From NCBI GenBank assembly GCA_964035015.1, contig OZ035997.1:82086769-82150768 (forward strand): a stretch of 64,000 nucleotides of DNA, in the 5' to 3' direction. Under the pieces are notes generated by a model. It was not told the origin of the DNA and did not search any database. It was given only the letters and a program-made list of their open reading frames with translations. Shown here in pieces: positions 20,743-31,699 of this stretch (positions within the stretch are counted from its first letter, which is position 1; each line of letters starts with the position of its first letter). A program made the position numbers and the translations under genes. The stretch is from Corallium rubrum (taxonomy: Eukaryota > Cnidaria > Anthozoa > Scleralcyonacea > Coralliidae).

Positions 20743-21162
20743 ATTACATTGGTTAATTACGTCATTAGATTAGTTGGTGTTTCGTCACATGTCTGCACTT
20801 CGCAAAGAATTCAGTTCGTTTATTTAAAAAGTGTTTATTTCTTGCTTTCATCAACAAGAATTTTTCTTCTAAGCACAAATTGCATCGTTTTTGACCGACT
20901 TTGTACGCCGCAACATGCTTGACAATGGACCACTTGATCTCGTATTCACGATTTCTCTCCTTAAGCATCCAAATGTACTTGGATAGCTCAGTGTCATAGG
21001 CATATTTAGCGTGTCGAAAAGATTTCATGTGATTGCGGTATCTTTCCTTGAATGTATTAGCCGTTATTCCGAGGTATTTCTTTATCTCTCTGTTGTCGCT
21101 CGTCGTAACTTCAGCCTGGTAGACCACGCTCTTTGCTAAACAATTTCCAGGGATTGGACACT
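20743..21162 (-). repeat. Left arm of a 420-bp PLE inverted repeat
   Basis: Exact reverse complement (by reading) of 21560-21979. It encodes on the minus strand the PLE nuclease part VVYQAEVTTSDNREIKKYLG through CNLCLEEK to the stop. Confidence 0.9.
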
Positions 21163-21957
21163 TTTAACACAGCTGCACCACTATACAATGACGCCCTTAA
21201 ACAAAGCAACTTCGACACAAACCTAACATACGAACCAACCGACGAAACAAACGAGAACAGAAATAACTCACACAGACGAAACAGACGACGCAACGTGATA
21301 TGGTATAACCCGCCTTACAGCAAAAACGTCAGGACAAACGTAGCACGAGAATTCTTACAACTCATTGACAAACACTTTCCACCATCACACAAACTACACA
21401 CACTATTCAACCGTCACACAATACGCATTAGCTACAGCTGCACAGAAAACATGGAAAGCTTCATTCGCAAACACAACAACCGCACACTGACAAAAAACGC
21501 CACAATACGCACAAACATGAACAACGAATCACGCACATGCAACTGCCAACGACCAACCGAGTGTCCAATCCCTGGAAATTGTTTAGCAAAGAGCGTGGTC
21601 TACCAGGCTGAAGTTACGACGAGCGACAACAGAGAGATAAAGAAATACCTCGGAATAACGGCTAATACATTCAAGGAAAGATACCGCAATCACATGAAAT
21701 CTTTTCGACACGCTAAATATGCCTATGACACTGAGCTATCCAAGTACATTTGGATGCTTAAGGAGAGAAATCGTGAATACGAGATCAAGTGGTCCATTGT
21801 CAAGCATGTTGCGGCGTACAAAGTCGGTCAAAAACGATGCAATTTGTGCTTAGAAGAAAAATTCTTGTTGATGAAAGCAAGAAATAAACACTTTTTAAAT
21901 AAACGAACTGAATTCTTTGCGAAGTGCAGACATGTGACGAAACACCAACTAATCTAA
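21163..21957 (+). CDS. PLE C-terminal coding part: linker and GIY-YIG endonuclease
   Basis: Open to the stop at 21957 with no break. The order is a PLE linker (NVIWYNPPYSKNVRTNVARE, then FLQLIDKHFPPSHKLHTLFN), the Cys cluster CNCQRPTECPIPGNC, VVYQAEV, and KYLGITANTFKERYRNHMKS of the GIY-YIG nuclease. CNLCLEEKFLLMKARNK and a short tail follow. The reverse transcriptase is absent, so the copy is 5'-truncated, as PLE insertions usually are. The last 395 bases lie in the right arm of the inverted repeat. The frame is also open back to 21133, but those codons are the opposite arm read in antisense. PLE nuclease domains nick DNA for target-primed insertion (family knowledge). Activity of this fragment is not expected. 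Confidence 0.85.
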   Translation, partial: FNTAAPLYNDALKQSNFDTNLTYEPTDETNENRNNSHRRNRRRNVIWYNPPYSKNVRTNVAREFLQLIDKHFPPSHKLHTLFNRHTIRISYSCTENMESFIRKHNNRTLTKNATIRTNMNNESRTCNCQRPTECPIPGNCLAKSVVYQAEVTTSDNREIKKYLGITANTFKERYRNHMKSFRHAKYAYDTELSKYIWMLKERNREYEIKWSIVKHVAAYKVGQKRCNLCLEEKFLLMKARNKHFLNKRTEFFAKCRHVTKHQLI

Positions 21958-21979
21958 TGACGTAATTAACCAATGTAAT
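21560..21979 (+). repeat. Right arm of the 420-bp PLE inverted repeat
   Basis: Pairs with 20743-21162 across a 397-base spacer. The transcript would form a long perfect stem. Confidence 0.9.
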
Positions 21980-22009
21980 ATAATATATAGTAGACCTTGT
22001 AATCTGTTA

Positions 22010-22051
22010 GTTGCCTGAAGATCGCGTAAGCGTGAAACTCTGAGTAGCGAC
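22010..22051 (+). ncRNA. Hammerhead ribozyme-like motif at the PLE 3' end
   Basis: Stem I GTTGC (22010-22014) pairs with GCGAC (22047-22051). The core is CTGAAGA (22015-22021), stem II CGC-GTAA-GCG inside a T-T mismatch, and GAAA (22034-22037). A very short stem III (ACTC/GAGT around one base) is followed by TA, predicting cleavage after A22046. Short stem III hammerheads that act as dimers are known from Penelope-like elements. The T-T pair next to the core is a departure from the strict consensus. Confidence 0.55.
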
Positions 22052-22064
22052 TCAGCATTAAAAG

Positions 22065-22216
<152 letters not shown>

Positions 22217-22469
22217 TGTTATGACAGTTTAAATTAAATTATTGTTTGGCAATATGAAATACAATTGGGATGTTAACATTCAATTTATGTGAATAATTAA
22301 GGAAACAAATCATTTAAAACGCCAAACCAGGAACAATTGTTTTTGACTAGAAATACAGTCAGTAAGAACCAACTTGGCCTGATTTCTCACTAGGTACCCA
22401 TTATATAAGAACCATTTCAGCCTGACGTCAAAAAATAGTGGTTCTTTTATGCGGTTTTTACTGTATAAT

Positions 22470-23190
22470 ATATGAGCTGTTCTGCAATCTCATTGGTCCT
22501 GTTACTGGCAGTATATCAGCTCATTTATCATTTACTAGTAACAAGAAACAAGATGGTGGCACGAGTTTTTCAGTCAGTGTACTACAGATAAAACTGCCTG
22601 TTAACTCTAAGCTGCAGCAGCGAAAATACTGAACTGAGTGAAAACTAACAGTCAACAAATAACACATAAACAGAATAGAAAAAATTACGAATTTAACAGA
22701 AGAATAGCTACTGAAAAAGGCAGTTGAGAGCTTTACAAAACCTTACTGAGTTGACAATGATATTTTTTTAAACCAAATACAAGTCGTAAACATACGTATA
22801 TTTATTAATGTAGCAACCATGCAGTAAAATATATTCTTAAAGAAATAAAGAATTATGAATGTTTTCGGCTTTTTGATAACTTTTTAAATGCTAAATCTTT
22901 CATGTCAATATAAAGTAAAGAACAGAGCTCCTGAGCTGTTTAAGTAATTATATAAGCTTCGAATTTTACTTACAAGCTGTTCGAAGGAAACACTTTGAAA
23001 CTCAATGATTTTTCGGACAAACAGAACTTGGCCAACAAATTAATTTTTTTTACGGGTAATAAAATACCACAACGAATTTGTGTTCGACCAAAAGTGATAA
23101 AGGAACCATAAATCAATTTGTGTTGACGACAGAAAAGCTAAAAAGCACACAGCAAAACGTCCATAAATTGTAAGAATTCTATTTGAGGTT
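22470..23190. other. Non-coding stretch, nothing recognised
   Basis: AT-rich sequence without supported gene or repeat structure. Confidence 0.35.
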
Positions 23191-23194
23191 CAAT

Positions 23195-23580
23195 ACAGAC
23201 TTGTTCAAATTTCTTGCGACGAACGAAACACGGGTTGTTAACAACAAGTCCCTCGCAAGTTGTTGTCAACGTGGCGCAAGCTTGGCAATAACATCTTGCG
23301 ACAAGCCTGTTGGAACAAGTTTGTCGGCTTCATCAGACTTGCTACAAGTTGTTCTATCAGATCTGATATTCCATGTTCTCAACAGGTCTGTTACAATTAA
23401 CTTGTCCCAACAACTTGTTACTGCTCTGCGGGCAACATGTTGTAACATCTGTTGTAACAAGTCTGTTAGAGCATGATGAAATCTTAATCAACAGACTTGT
23501 TGCAACTAAATGTTAACAGCTTGTAAGAAGTAATGTAAGAATTATATATCAGCTTGTAAGAAGATTCCAAATCCAGCAGG
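23195..23580. repeat. Degenerate array of ACAAGTTGTTG-type half-palindromes
   Basis: Many copies of CAACAACTTGT / ACAAGTTGTTG in both orientations (for example 23255-23275, 23346-23358, 23408-23420) spaced irregularly. The structure is like the GACGTGTTG arrays in the CACTA element at 43.8 kb. It may be subterminal repeats of an unrecognised DNA transposon. Confidence 0.55.
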
Positions 23581-23976
23581 TTGTAACAATCCTGTGAGAT
23601 TTCTGGCTGTGCAGTCAGAAAGTACTCTGTCAGTTAAAACTCTCTCCTCCGCAGAGGCTTCTATTCTGGTTAGTTGCAGGCAATTGTCGCAGGCGCGCGG
23701 GCTATCGTAAAGCGCGCGGGGAATGTCGGGAAGGTGGAAAAAGCGCGAGAAGGATTTTGGCAGGATTTGCGGTTCTGCGGTAAGTGCTACTAAATGGCAT
23801 AAAAACCCAACGATTTTGGGAAATTCAGCACTCCCTTCAAGATCTAAGTATCAAAGGTTAGCATGACGATTTTCGTGAAGAAATAGTGCGATTACATGAA
23901 TTTATTTGATTTTTGCTGTTATTTACGTGTCTGCCATTTTAAATCAATTTAGATGTAAACTATATTACAATTAATT

Positions 23977-26900
23977 CAGGCATTAAAATAAGGAATTTTT
24001 GCAAGGACACACTTTGCCTTCAGAGGCAACAATCGCTTGGAACTTGAATATGTGGAACGCAGATTTGAGCACTTTCGTTAAGCCTGGGTTTCACCAGCCG
24101 TAAACTTAAGCGTAAGCATCACTGATTTGCTGGCACAAGCGTAAACGCAAGCATATAACGGAAGTTTAACAATATTAAAATCTTCCTTTCCCTTATGCTT
24201 ACGCCTTACGCCTATGCTTGCGTTGTAATGAAAACCAGGATTTAAAGTTGTCATAAACAGAAGAACTACAAACATTTTGGAAAACCTAGATATAGCTGAA
24301 ATGCTGTTTCATTCATCGTTTATACAATCAAATTGTTATAACTCTTAAAACAAATAATGGTAAAATAACTAAAGAAATATGAAATGTTTTTTTTCCGTAA
24401 TCGTGAGGCTTAAAAGTCCTAAAAAGAGCATAGCCATGCAAAGCACGGTCCGACGGTCCCTATCCCTTCTTAATTCTTATGTCAATTGTCAACCAAAAGA
24501 CGGTTTCAAGTGATGTCCTCCTTGTCTGCTTTCCTCCGTCAACTCTGACATGTTGATCTCATCGTCACCAACGCTGTTTTCAAAAAAGACACCATTGAAC
24601 CACTTTTGTGTCTTGTACTTAGACGATGCACTTGCTCTTCTCTTCTTATCTGCTAACCAGTATCGAACAGCAGGTCTGGCATCATAACTCGCAAGCGGTG
24701 GAAGATTGAATCCAATGAAAATGTAGTAGTGAAGGGTATCTGTGTTAAGTCTGCTTCTCGCTGGTGACTTCAGGATATTGTATCTTGATATCAGTCTCTC
24801 CACATCAGCCGAGTGAGGTTTGGCTGCAATTGCTCTTGCCAAGGCAATTGCTAAAGTCTTCATTTCTTCCATACCAACAATTTGCTTCAAGACGCTTCTA
24901 GGACCTTTATCCTGAATTGATGGGGCTGCCACTGCTTCTCGGTAGCTTTGGCAAAACTCAAATAGGTCACAGTCAGGGATAATGACCTTGTGACACGCTC
25001 TAAGTTCATCATCGCTGACATCAACCTTCAGCTGGGCAAGAGGCGCTAGATCTTTCCACTCATCAGTTTGAAGCCTTTCTGAAAGAAAGTTCTCTAAAGA
25101 CAGAAGAATCTAGTTTCTAACAGCTTCGATTTTCCGTGAGTCAGTAACATACAAATGATGCTGCCTTCGCCTTCTGGTTCGTGTTTCCAGTTTTATCCCG
25201 TGAAATTCCCACTCGCGGCTTTCAGATTCTTCACCTTCGTTTTCGGATTCGTCACCTTCGTGTGAAATTACTTTAATTGTAGAAAGAAACAACTCCTCCC
25301 AGCCACCTATAACAGGCTTCTCCTTAGCTGTGGCTAGCCTTGCAAGAAACTTGTCTCTTTCTTTAACAAGATCAAAAACTAAAACGCTGTCGCTTTGAAG
25401 CTTCATTTGGAATCTTGAGTATAACTTGACACCATCCATCAGAAAACAGCTCAGATGCAATCTGTCTTTTTTCAACCAGTTATTTAAATAACCATTTGCA
25501 TCTGCATCTGGACTTGTCTTCAGATACATCAAAATAGCCCTAATGCTTGTAAGAATCGAACGCAGAAGTTGGCTTGTGTACTGAGACCAACGTACGTCGA
25601 AATACTGAGGAAGCCTGAGAACCTCAGTTGAGTTTGTTTTCAGTTGCCACTTTATGAAGTTCCCGTGTCCGGACACCAGAGGAATGGAAATATGTCGCAA
25701 GTGCTGCAGCATCCCTAATCAAGTAGTTGACCTCAGCAACTGAAGAGCAAACTGAGTTCCAAGCCAGGGCACTACGGTGCACTGCACACCAGATTTTAAG
25801 CAGGGGTACATCTTTTCCATTTTCCTGAAGCTGACGCATCTGACTGAGCCTTGCCCATATCCCCGATCGTGCTCCTGAATTAAGATGAAACGTTTGGAAA
25901 CAAAGAATCCCATTTAACTGATTTTTCAACAGAATTCTGAATAGCCGTTAGTGCTCCTTCTGCGCCCCGCTCGTTTGGTTCTTCAAACCCAAGGAAATAG
26001 AGATTTTCTTCCCCTTTTTGATTTAAAGTCTTGGCCAACACATGTTCGTTGTCAATTTGATTTCTGTCAACAGAACCATCAAATCGTAAAGACACTGCCA
26101 AGGAATTCTGAAGTACATCTTCTAGTTTTTCCTTTTCTGACGATACAATGGCGCTCAAAAATTCCTTATGACCGATGGGGTTAACATAACGAAGGTCGTC
26201 CGGTTCATAGTTAGTGAACTCTGTGTTAATGTCGAATTTTGAACCAATATTTCTAGCTACAACTCTTGAAGGCCATGAAAAAGCGCTAAGTGTTCCACGT
26301 TTTGCATCACTGTACACAGTATAAATATAATTCCCAACATAATTAGCGAGCTCCTTATTACCGCGAATAAACTGGGAATCAATGGGTGCACTAGCCTGTA
26401 ACTCATTGCTGTTTAGTCTCGCTAATTTATCAGCTTTCACACATTCTTTATGCACCACAGATCTGAGATGGTTATCAATGTGCGTTTTTCTTGGAATAAT
26501 TCCATTTTCAGAACAAATGTTAGGCACTCTGCCATTTGGTGCAAATATTTTCACTGTGTTTGAGAATCTGAAACAAACGTCACACCTCACATAGTTTCTA
26601 CCAGGACCTCGCAGTGTGATTTTTTTTATTGGATTTGAGTCACTTTTCTTACTAGCTTCACATTTGTCAGTTTTATCTAGAGAGTCTGAATTATCGGTTG
26701 AGCAAGTTGAATTAGATGCATGTGAATGATGTGATTCATCATGTGCATCACGCTCATCCTCAGAAAAGTCAGAATTATCATCTTCAGATGTCTGTGACCC
26801 CTGTTCATCTGAAAAATCATTAGAAGATAACTTATTATATTTTGCCGATGAGCAATTGTGATCTTCTTGACTATCCTCAGTTCCTTTCTTTCGAATAAGA

Positions 26901-27781
26901 AATTTTTCCATTACCAAAGACTGAAAATCTGCAATATAAATGTAAAAAGACTACTTCACTTAAACACGAGCACTGATAAAGAATTTTTCTACACAAACAT
27001 GGAAGAGTACGGTTTATCTCGTCGTTTTTTGAGGAATGAGGACTATATATAGATTATTTCAATCTCAAACTATGTGCATTAAACTTTAAAATAGCTATTA
27101 ATAAGTTATTAAATATTGTTTCTATTCTTCAAAAATTCTTTTTCACACTTAACCGATGCACGAGGCGCTGAACAATAACCCAGGATAAGGTGTAGATTTG
27201 ATTGAAACCTATTAATTTTTTAGATATCCCCCTCGAACATCTTAAAAATTCAACCCTTACAGGCTTACACCAGGGGCCTATCTGGCCATAAAACTATTAA
27301 AGATGCATGCTGAAGTGTAAATACATATTCTCTTTCCTCACTGATTCACTTTTAAAGAACAGATTGTTTAGATTTGCATTACAAATTTATAGATTTAAAT
27401 AACAAAAGCACATACCTCTCAAAGTTGTTGCATGTCAAACGTTCGCAATGTTATTTGAAATAGACAACCGCTGAAATTACAAAGCACTAAAGCAGGCACA
27501 TAACTCATTGCAATACCGGAAGTCGGTACTCGGGCTCAGGGCTCAGCGAATTCTGGAATTTTGTTCAGCCAGACATAAAACTCTGGATTACACTATTTTA
27601 AATCCAAGCATTTTATATACTTAAAACAATTAAACAAATAACTATTTCAAATTCTCAAATTGAAATTATATTAAACATTTATGTCCATTATTTTCAAGGA
27701 CACACTTTTCAATTTACAAGGACACATTCGCCTTTTACAAGGACACAAAGTGTGTACAAGGACACGCTATTTTAATGCCTG
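23977..27781. mobile_element. hAT transposon, 3805 bp, nested
   Basis: Terminal inverted repeats CAGGCATTAAAATA (23977) and TATTTTAATGCCTG (ending 27781) are flanked by perfect 8-bp duplications AATTAATT (23969-23976, 27782-27789). Subterminal CAAGGACACA motifs occur once at the left end and four times near the right end, probably transposase-binding sites. The minus strand encodes a broken hAT transposase. Confidence 0.9.
24489..26917 (-). pseudogene. hAT-family transposase with two frameshifts and one stop
   Basis: The start MVMEKFLIRKKGTEDSQED at 26917 leads an acidic N-terminus. A C2H2/BED-like finger follows (YVRCDVCFRF ... HIDNHLRSVVHKECVKADKL). The catalytic-core region includes LAVSLRFDGSVDRN and FLGFEEPNERGAEGA. 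A frame change near 25880-25930, apparently a small deletion before LNSGARSGIWARL, precedes IWCAVHRSALAW. A second frame change near 25630 lies before STEVLRLPQYFDVRW. TAG at 25110-25112 interrupts the frame, which continues in register (ENFLSERLQTDEWKDLAPLA). The end is the hAT dimerisation motif KPHSADVERLISRYNILKSP and LHYYIFIGFNLPPL. The order and motifs resemble animal hAT proteins of the ZNF862/KIAA1586-like type. The breaks make it inactive. Confidence 0.88.
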
Positions 27782-27793
27782 AATTAATTTAGA

Positions 27794-27934
27794 CTTCTTT
27801 ATTCTCTTTACGATAACCATAATGCAGAAGAAGATATAGAATGCTTTGGAATAAGTGCAAGTACGCCGGAGAAGGATTTTTTAACATCGGATTTCAAGTC
27901 GGCAGACGAACTGGATACGAAGAGATTTCAGTAA
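27794..27934 (+). CDS. Short acidic ORF next to the hAT insertion, unknown
   Basis: Open from about 27794 to TAA at 27934, with the protein-like peptide NAEEDIECFGISASTPEKDF. There is no start codon in frame, and it may have been split from upstream sequence by the hAT insertion at 27782. A fragment of a captured exon or chance. Confidence 0.22.
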   Translation, partial: LLYSLYDNHNAEEDIECFGISASTPEKDFLTSDFKSADELDTKRFQ

Positions 27935-27960
27935 AGTAACAAATTGGCGGTTCTCTGGGC

Positions 27961-28089
27961 ATGGGAGATAGCGACGATAGTTTGCACGAAGTACAATGTT
28001 TTCTTCAAGATCTAAGTCTAGAATGTTGCTCTGGATGTTATTATATTAGTTCTGAATTCTTCTATGGAAATCAACTGCGGAACGAATAA
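27961..28089 (+). CDS. Small ORF (42 codons), unknown
   Basis: ATG at 27961 to TAA at 28087-28089, beginning MGDSDDSLHEVQCFLQDLSL. The segment CTTCAAGATCTAAGT is also present at about 23836 on the other side of the hAT insertion, so this is probably part of the outer element. No domain recognised. Confidence 0.2.
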   Translation: MGDSDDSLHEVQCFLQDLSLECCSGCYYISSEFFYGNQLRNE

Positions 28090-28996
28090 AAAAATTCGAA
28101 ACGCTGACAGACTGACAAACGTTTAATATCGAACGTTGAATCGTTGATAAACAAAGCCGACGAACATGCAGCGCTAACTTTCTACATTACACCAAGCTCG
28201 CAAACGTCCCACATGCACTACGTATATACGTGCAACTTATCATAGGTAAGATCTATGTTTACAACAGTTCAGTGTCTTTTGATATAAACTTTCTCAGCTA
28301 GCGTTTGTTTACATGTTTAATTGCATAATTCAAAACTGGAAAATCCTGTCCTTGTGTAACAATATTAACATTCTCTAGTTGAGAATTGTCTGCCAGCAAT
28401 TTAAATGTGTCTTTTATTCACAATTTATGGATTTCCAACTTTTCCGTAAGTTAATTGATTATATATTGAAATTCCGAGTCTGGTGCCTAGTCCATCACGG
28501 AATTTGGGCGCCATATTGACAACATTATCTGGCAGAGGCTACTTTTCTTTCCCTCTTCCCATCATTCCTCGCGCGTCTTCTTCGCCCGCATGCCCGCGCC
28601 TCTGCGGAGGAGAGAGCAGTTAAAACATGCAGGTTCCCCAGTTCAGCATTCGAGATTACCATAAGTTGATAATATATGGAAGTTGATAATAGATAATGGC
28701 AGGGGAACTGGAAGCTACTTACGGCGGCGGGGGCAGCCATATAAAAAGGGCACTTTTTCTCAGCATTAATTTTTGCACGTGGTAAATAATGTTCACCAAT
28801 TTTTCTCTATAGCATAAAATAACCAAAAAGCATAACGGTATAATATAACGAACGACAATGTATTTAGAAAGAGAATTCTACGACTGAACTGTACATATTG
28901 ATTCTACATTCCTATTTACCTTTAAGAAAACATGGCAACTTTAATGAATCAGAAAACACCCACCACGTGAAAAAAGTCTGGGCACAAGACACAGCT

Positions 28997-29360
28997 TAAC
29001 CTCGTTCTCAGGGCCTTCTTGAAATTGGTAGGGTGGGAAAAGGTTCTGGCATCAGCTGTTGGATTCGGCATTTTCAATGGTTGATTGCTTTTCTTAAACA
29101 TTCCTCGTGAAACATATTTATGCATAGTTTTGTGCCAGTTATAATATGATCAAATAGCTTCAACGGGACCGCCAACTGGACAAATAGGACCGCCATTAAT
29201 GGCAGCCCCGTGGGAGTAGTTCGTTGTACTCAGAATGATTTTGCACACTAAACTAAATTGCTAACTTATTACACCCAGTATTTTTGGGTGCTGTGACTAG
29301 CTGATGCCAGGGTATTTTCCCACCCTCTAAATTTCAAAAACGCCCTGAGAACGAGTTTGG
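28997..29360. mobile_element. 364-bp MITE with 8-bp duplication
   Basis: Inverted arms of about 60 bases (CTCGTTCTCAGGGC, then GGGTGGGAAAA and CTGGCATCAGCT) are bounded by ACACAGCT at 28989-28996 and 29361-29368. The outermost four bases of the two ends differ. hAT-like by duplication length. No coding sequence. Confidence 0.68.
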
Positions 29361-29449
29361 ACACAGCTAGCGCAAGGCAAAATTAGTTTGCTGCCTCTGC
29401 CTGGTCTGCAGTAATAAGTTAGCTTGTGAGTCATTCGAGGTATTAATAC

Positions 29450-30560
29450 AAAAGTAATTTAATACTAGAAATACATGAATGCAACAACCCCTCGCCCACT
29501 TTTATTAAATGGTTTTTTGAAACACCCCCCACCCACCCACCCTGATTTAAAATAAGCCCTCCTGATATACAACCAATATAAAAACAAACAGATTTCAAAG
29601 CAAATGATAATCCTCGAGATAATTATAGAATTTATGGATAGACTAACTGATTTAATGAAAGTTGAACATATCAAAGCAAAATTTAGATCTGGTTGTAAAA
29701 AATATATTGTTTTTATAGGAGGATTCAAAAGGGATTATTTTTAGCAAGCATTTAAATGGCTTATGGCTTCCCTATGTGGCTATGTATACATGTTTTGTAA
29801 AGGCAGAATTAAAAGTTAACAGCTCAAAATTACATTTATAATAGAGTCTGAGATAAAAACAATTCAGTAGAATCGGATTCCAGAAAGAAGTATTAAACAG
29901 CCCACGTTTCAGTCGAAAATTTGGAAATGCAGCAAAATAAATCACCAAAGCCCATGCAAAGTCAATGAATAACATAAACATAAGCTTATAAAGGAAGTGT
30001 TTTAAGTTAGCTTTAGTTAAGCTGACTTATGGTTTGGACGAGCAAAGGGAAGCACGAAAACGTGAAGCTGTATATTGTTTAGGTTATAAGACAACAAGAA
30101 TCCTACCGTTTATAACTTTAAAATTATTTGACCACTGAGTGACCACAACCAATGCAATTCAGATCGAGTTTTGTTTACCATACGGCGTCTGGTTTCTTCA
30201 GGTTCTCTGGTTTCACTTCAAGATATATTAAACCGGCTGTTTGTATCCTTTTCTTCGTCGTTCTCTTTTATTATTTAAGTAGAACAGGCTCCATAAAGCC
30301 GAAATACTGACAGATTTATTAGTTTTCTTCGTCGCTAGTCACCAGTGTCCAACTATTCTTACCGCGTGACACCGTACCAAACATATATATATATATACAA
30401 ATAAACTATTTCACAGATTTTGTCTCCCTCGCTTTTTCTACACGCGTGTAAAATGGACTCGACGCGTGTCGAGATTAGCACCCTCACCGGGCTCCGGGCC
30501 CGTCGCCCGGCTCGGGGACAATATATAATGCAAATGGCAATTCTTGTAGAAAACATTCCT
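29450..30560 (-). repeat. Interspersed repeat family, copy A (minus)
   Basis: Reverse-oriented copy of the units at 57120-58450 and 58450-59525. It shares GTGAAGCTGTATATTGTTTA, the GGTGTCACGCGGTAAGAATA block, the (AT)n core and the CGCGTGTAAAATGGACTC block. No coding sequence is evident. Unknown family, possibly a PLE or SINE-like composite. Confidence 0.75.
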
Positions 30561-30631
30561 CTTACGAGAAAGGGCAATTGGTTGCCCCAGCGCTGTGAGG
30601 GCGGGGGGGGGGGGGGGCGGCAGCTGCCCCC

Positions 30632-30908
30632 GCTGCTCTGAAAACGATGTTACGAAACTGGAAACGGTGTTTGCACAACTTGCTATGGTAATTATACACT
30701 TATGAGCGGCTAATACACCTAGCGGGTGGTCCCACATGACCAGGACCAGATATTGCTGAAATTAAACAACAGTGTAATATCACTCACTCAACATCAGCAG
30801 TGTCTGGTTTTAGACATGTGGGACCACCTGTTAAGTGCATTAGCCCCTTATAATTACCATAGCAAGTTGTGTAAACATCGTTCCCAATTTCGTATTTACG
30901 AAAGCAGA
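30632..30908. mobile_element. Palindromic MITE, about 277 bp
   Basis: Arms 30632-30755 and 30785-30908 are inverted copies (ACAACTTGCTATGGTAATTA, GTGGTCCCACATG) around a 29-base loop. A second, older copy starts the window. Non-coding. Confidence 0.75.
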
Positions 30909-31213
30909 AAATGCGAACAAACAAACCAATATTGACTTTGATTGCAAATGGGCATTATCTATTGTTCGGACTGCAAGAATTATGGGTAAAAGTGGACAAA
31001 CCTAAATAGTGACGTCATCACGACCGGGCGCTGTTCATTCATTTATTCAATTACTTTAGCTGATAATACACAAACAATACATATTTAACTAACAGCTCAG
31101 GAGCACTAACATAGCGTGAGCCAATTACGTTTCTATTAAAATAATAAATAAACTAATAAGTTACAGTACAAACTCTCCCCTCCCCCCCCCCCTCCCTCCT
31201 CCCCCCACAACTG

Positions 31214-31690
31214 TTATCTCATTGAAACTGTTAACTGCCTTGTTTCATGGCATTTCGGACATATCGATTTCCACGAGCGTTGATTTTCTACATGAAAAAT
31301 TGATGTGGTAGCTGAGAAGTAGTAATCCAAGAGAAATGATTTAAACTTTCGCAAAGAAATGTCTTGTTCGCGAAGTTCGTTTGCGAGGGTATTCCAGATA
31401 CGCGACACTCTCACTACATATCTGTTCTGAAAACATAGCGTTCTAGTTTTAGGTATGTGGTAAGTATTGAGTGAATTGTTCGTTGTGCGAAGGTTAATGG
31501 TTAAGTTCACTTTGTCGGCTTCTTTAGCCAGAATATCAGCATCAGTTACAACCAAACCTCGAGAAGCTTTGAATAAAAATAAGATATCAAGATATTCATG
31601 CCAGTCACACAAGGGCAACATCTTTAGCGTATCGAGTCTCGGGTTTAGAGAATATAAGTGTAGAAGGACAGAGCCTATATGAATTTTATT
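31214..31690 (-). pseudogene. LINE (CR1/RTE-like) ORF2 C-terminal remnant
   Basis: Minus-strand translation DTLKMLPLCDWHEYLDILFL, then RIWNTLANELREQ and LRKFKSFLLDYYF, is the conserved region downstream of the reverse transcriptase in many LINEs. It ends at TGA near 31214. The RT core itself is not visible upstream, so the copy is 5'-truncated. Poly-C/T rich sequence at about 31165-31205 may belong to its 3' part. Confidence 0.75.
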
Positions 31691-31699
31691 CAGAGTTTT

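Larger units (their letters stand above)
23640..28616. mobile_element. DNA transposon with 9-bp duplication (Mutator-like size), interrupted by hAT
   Basis: Inverted ends CTCTCTCCTCCGCAGAGGC (23640) and the exact complement ending at 28616 are flanked by perfect 9-bp repeats CAGTTAAAA (23631-23639, 28617-28625). Weaker inverted similarity continues inward (GCGCGCGGGGAATGTCGGGAAGG against a similar GC-rich block near 28560). Removing the nested hAT leaves about 1.16 kb, too short for a transposase, so it is non-autonomous. Nine-base duplications are typical of Mutator-like elements. Confidence 0.75.

Noticed and set aside
29465..29981. Hydrophobic ORFs of 69-87 codons
   Set aside because: Lie within an interspersed repeat whose other copies do not preserve the frames.
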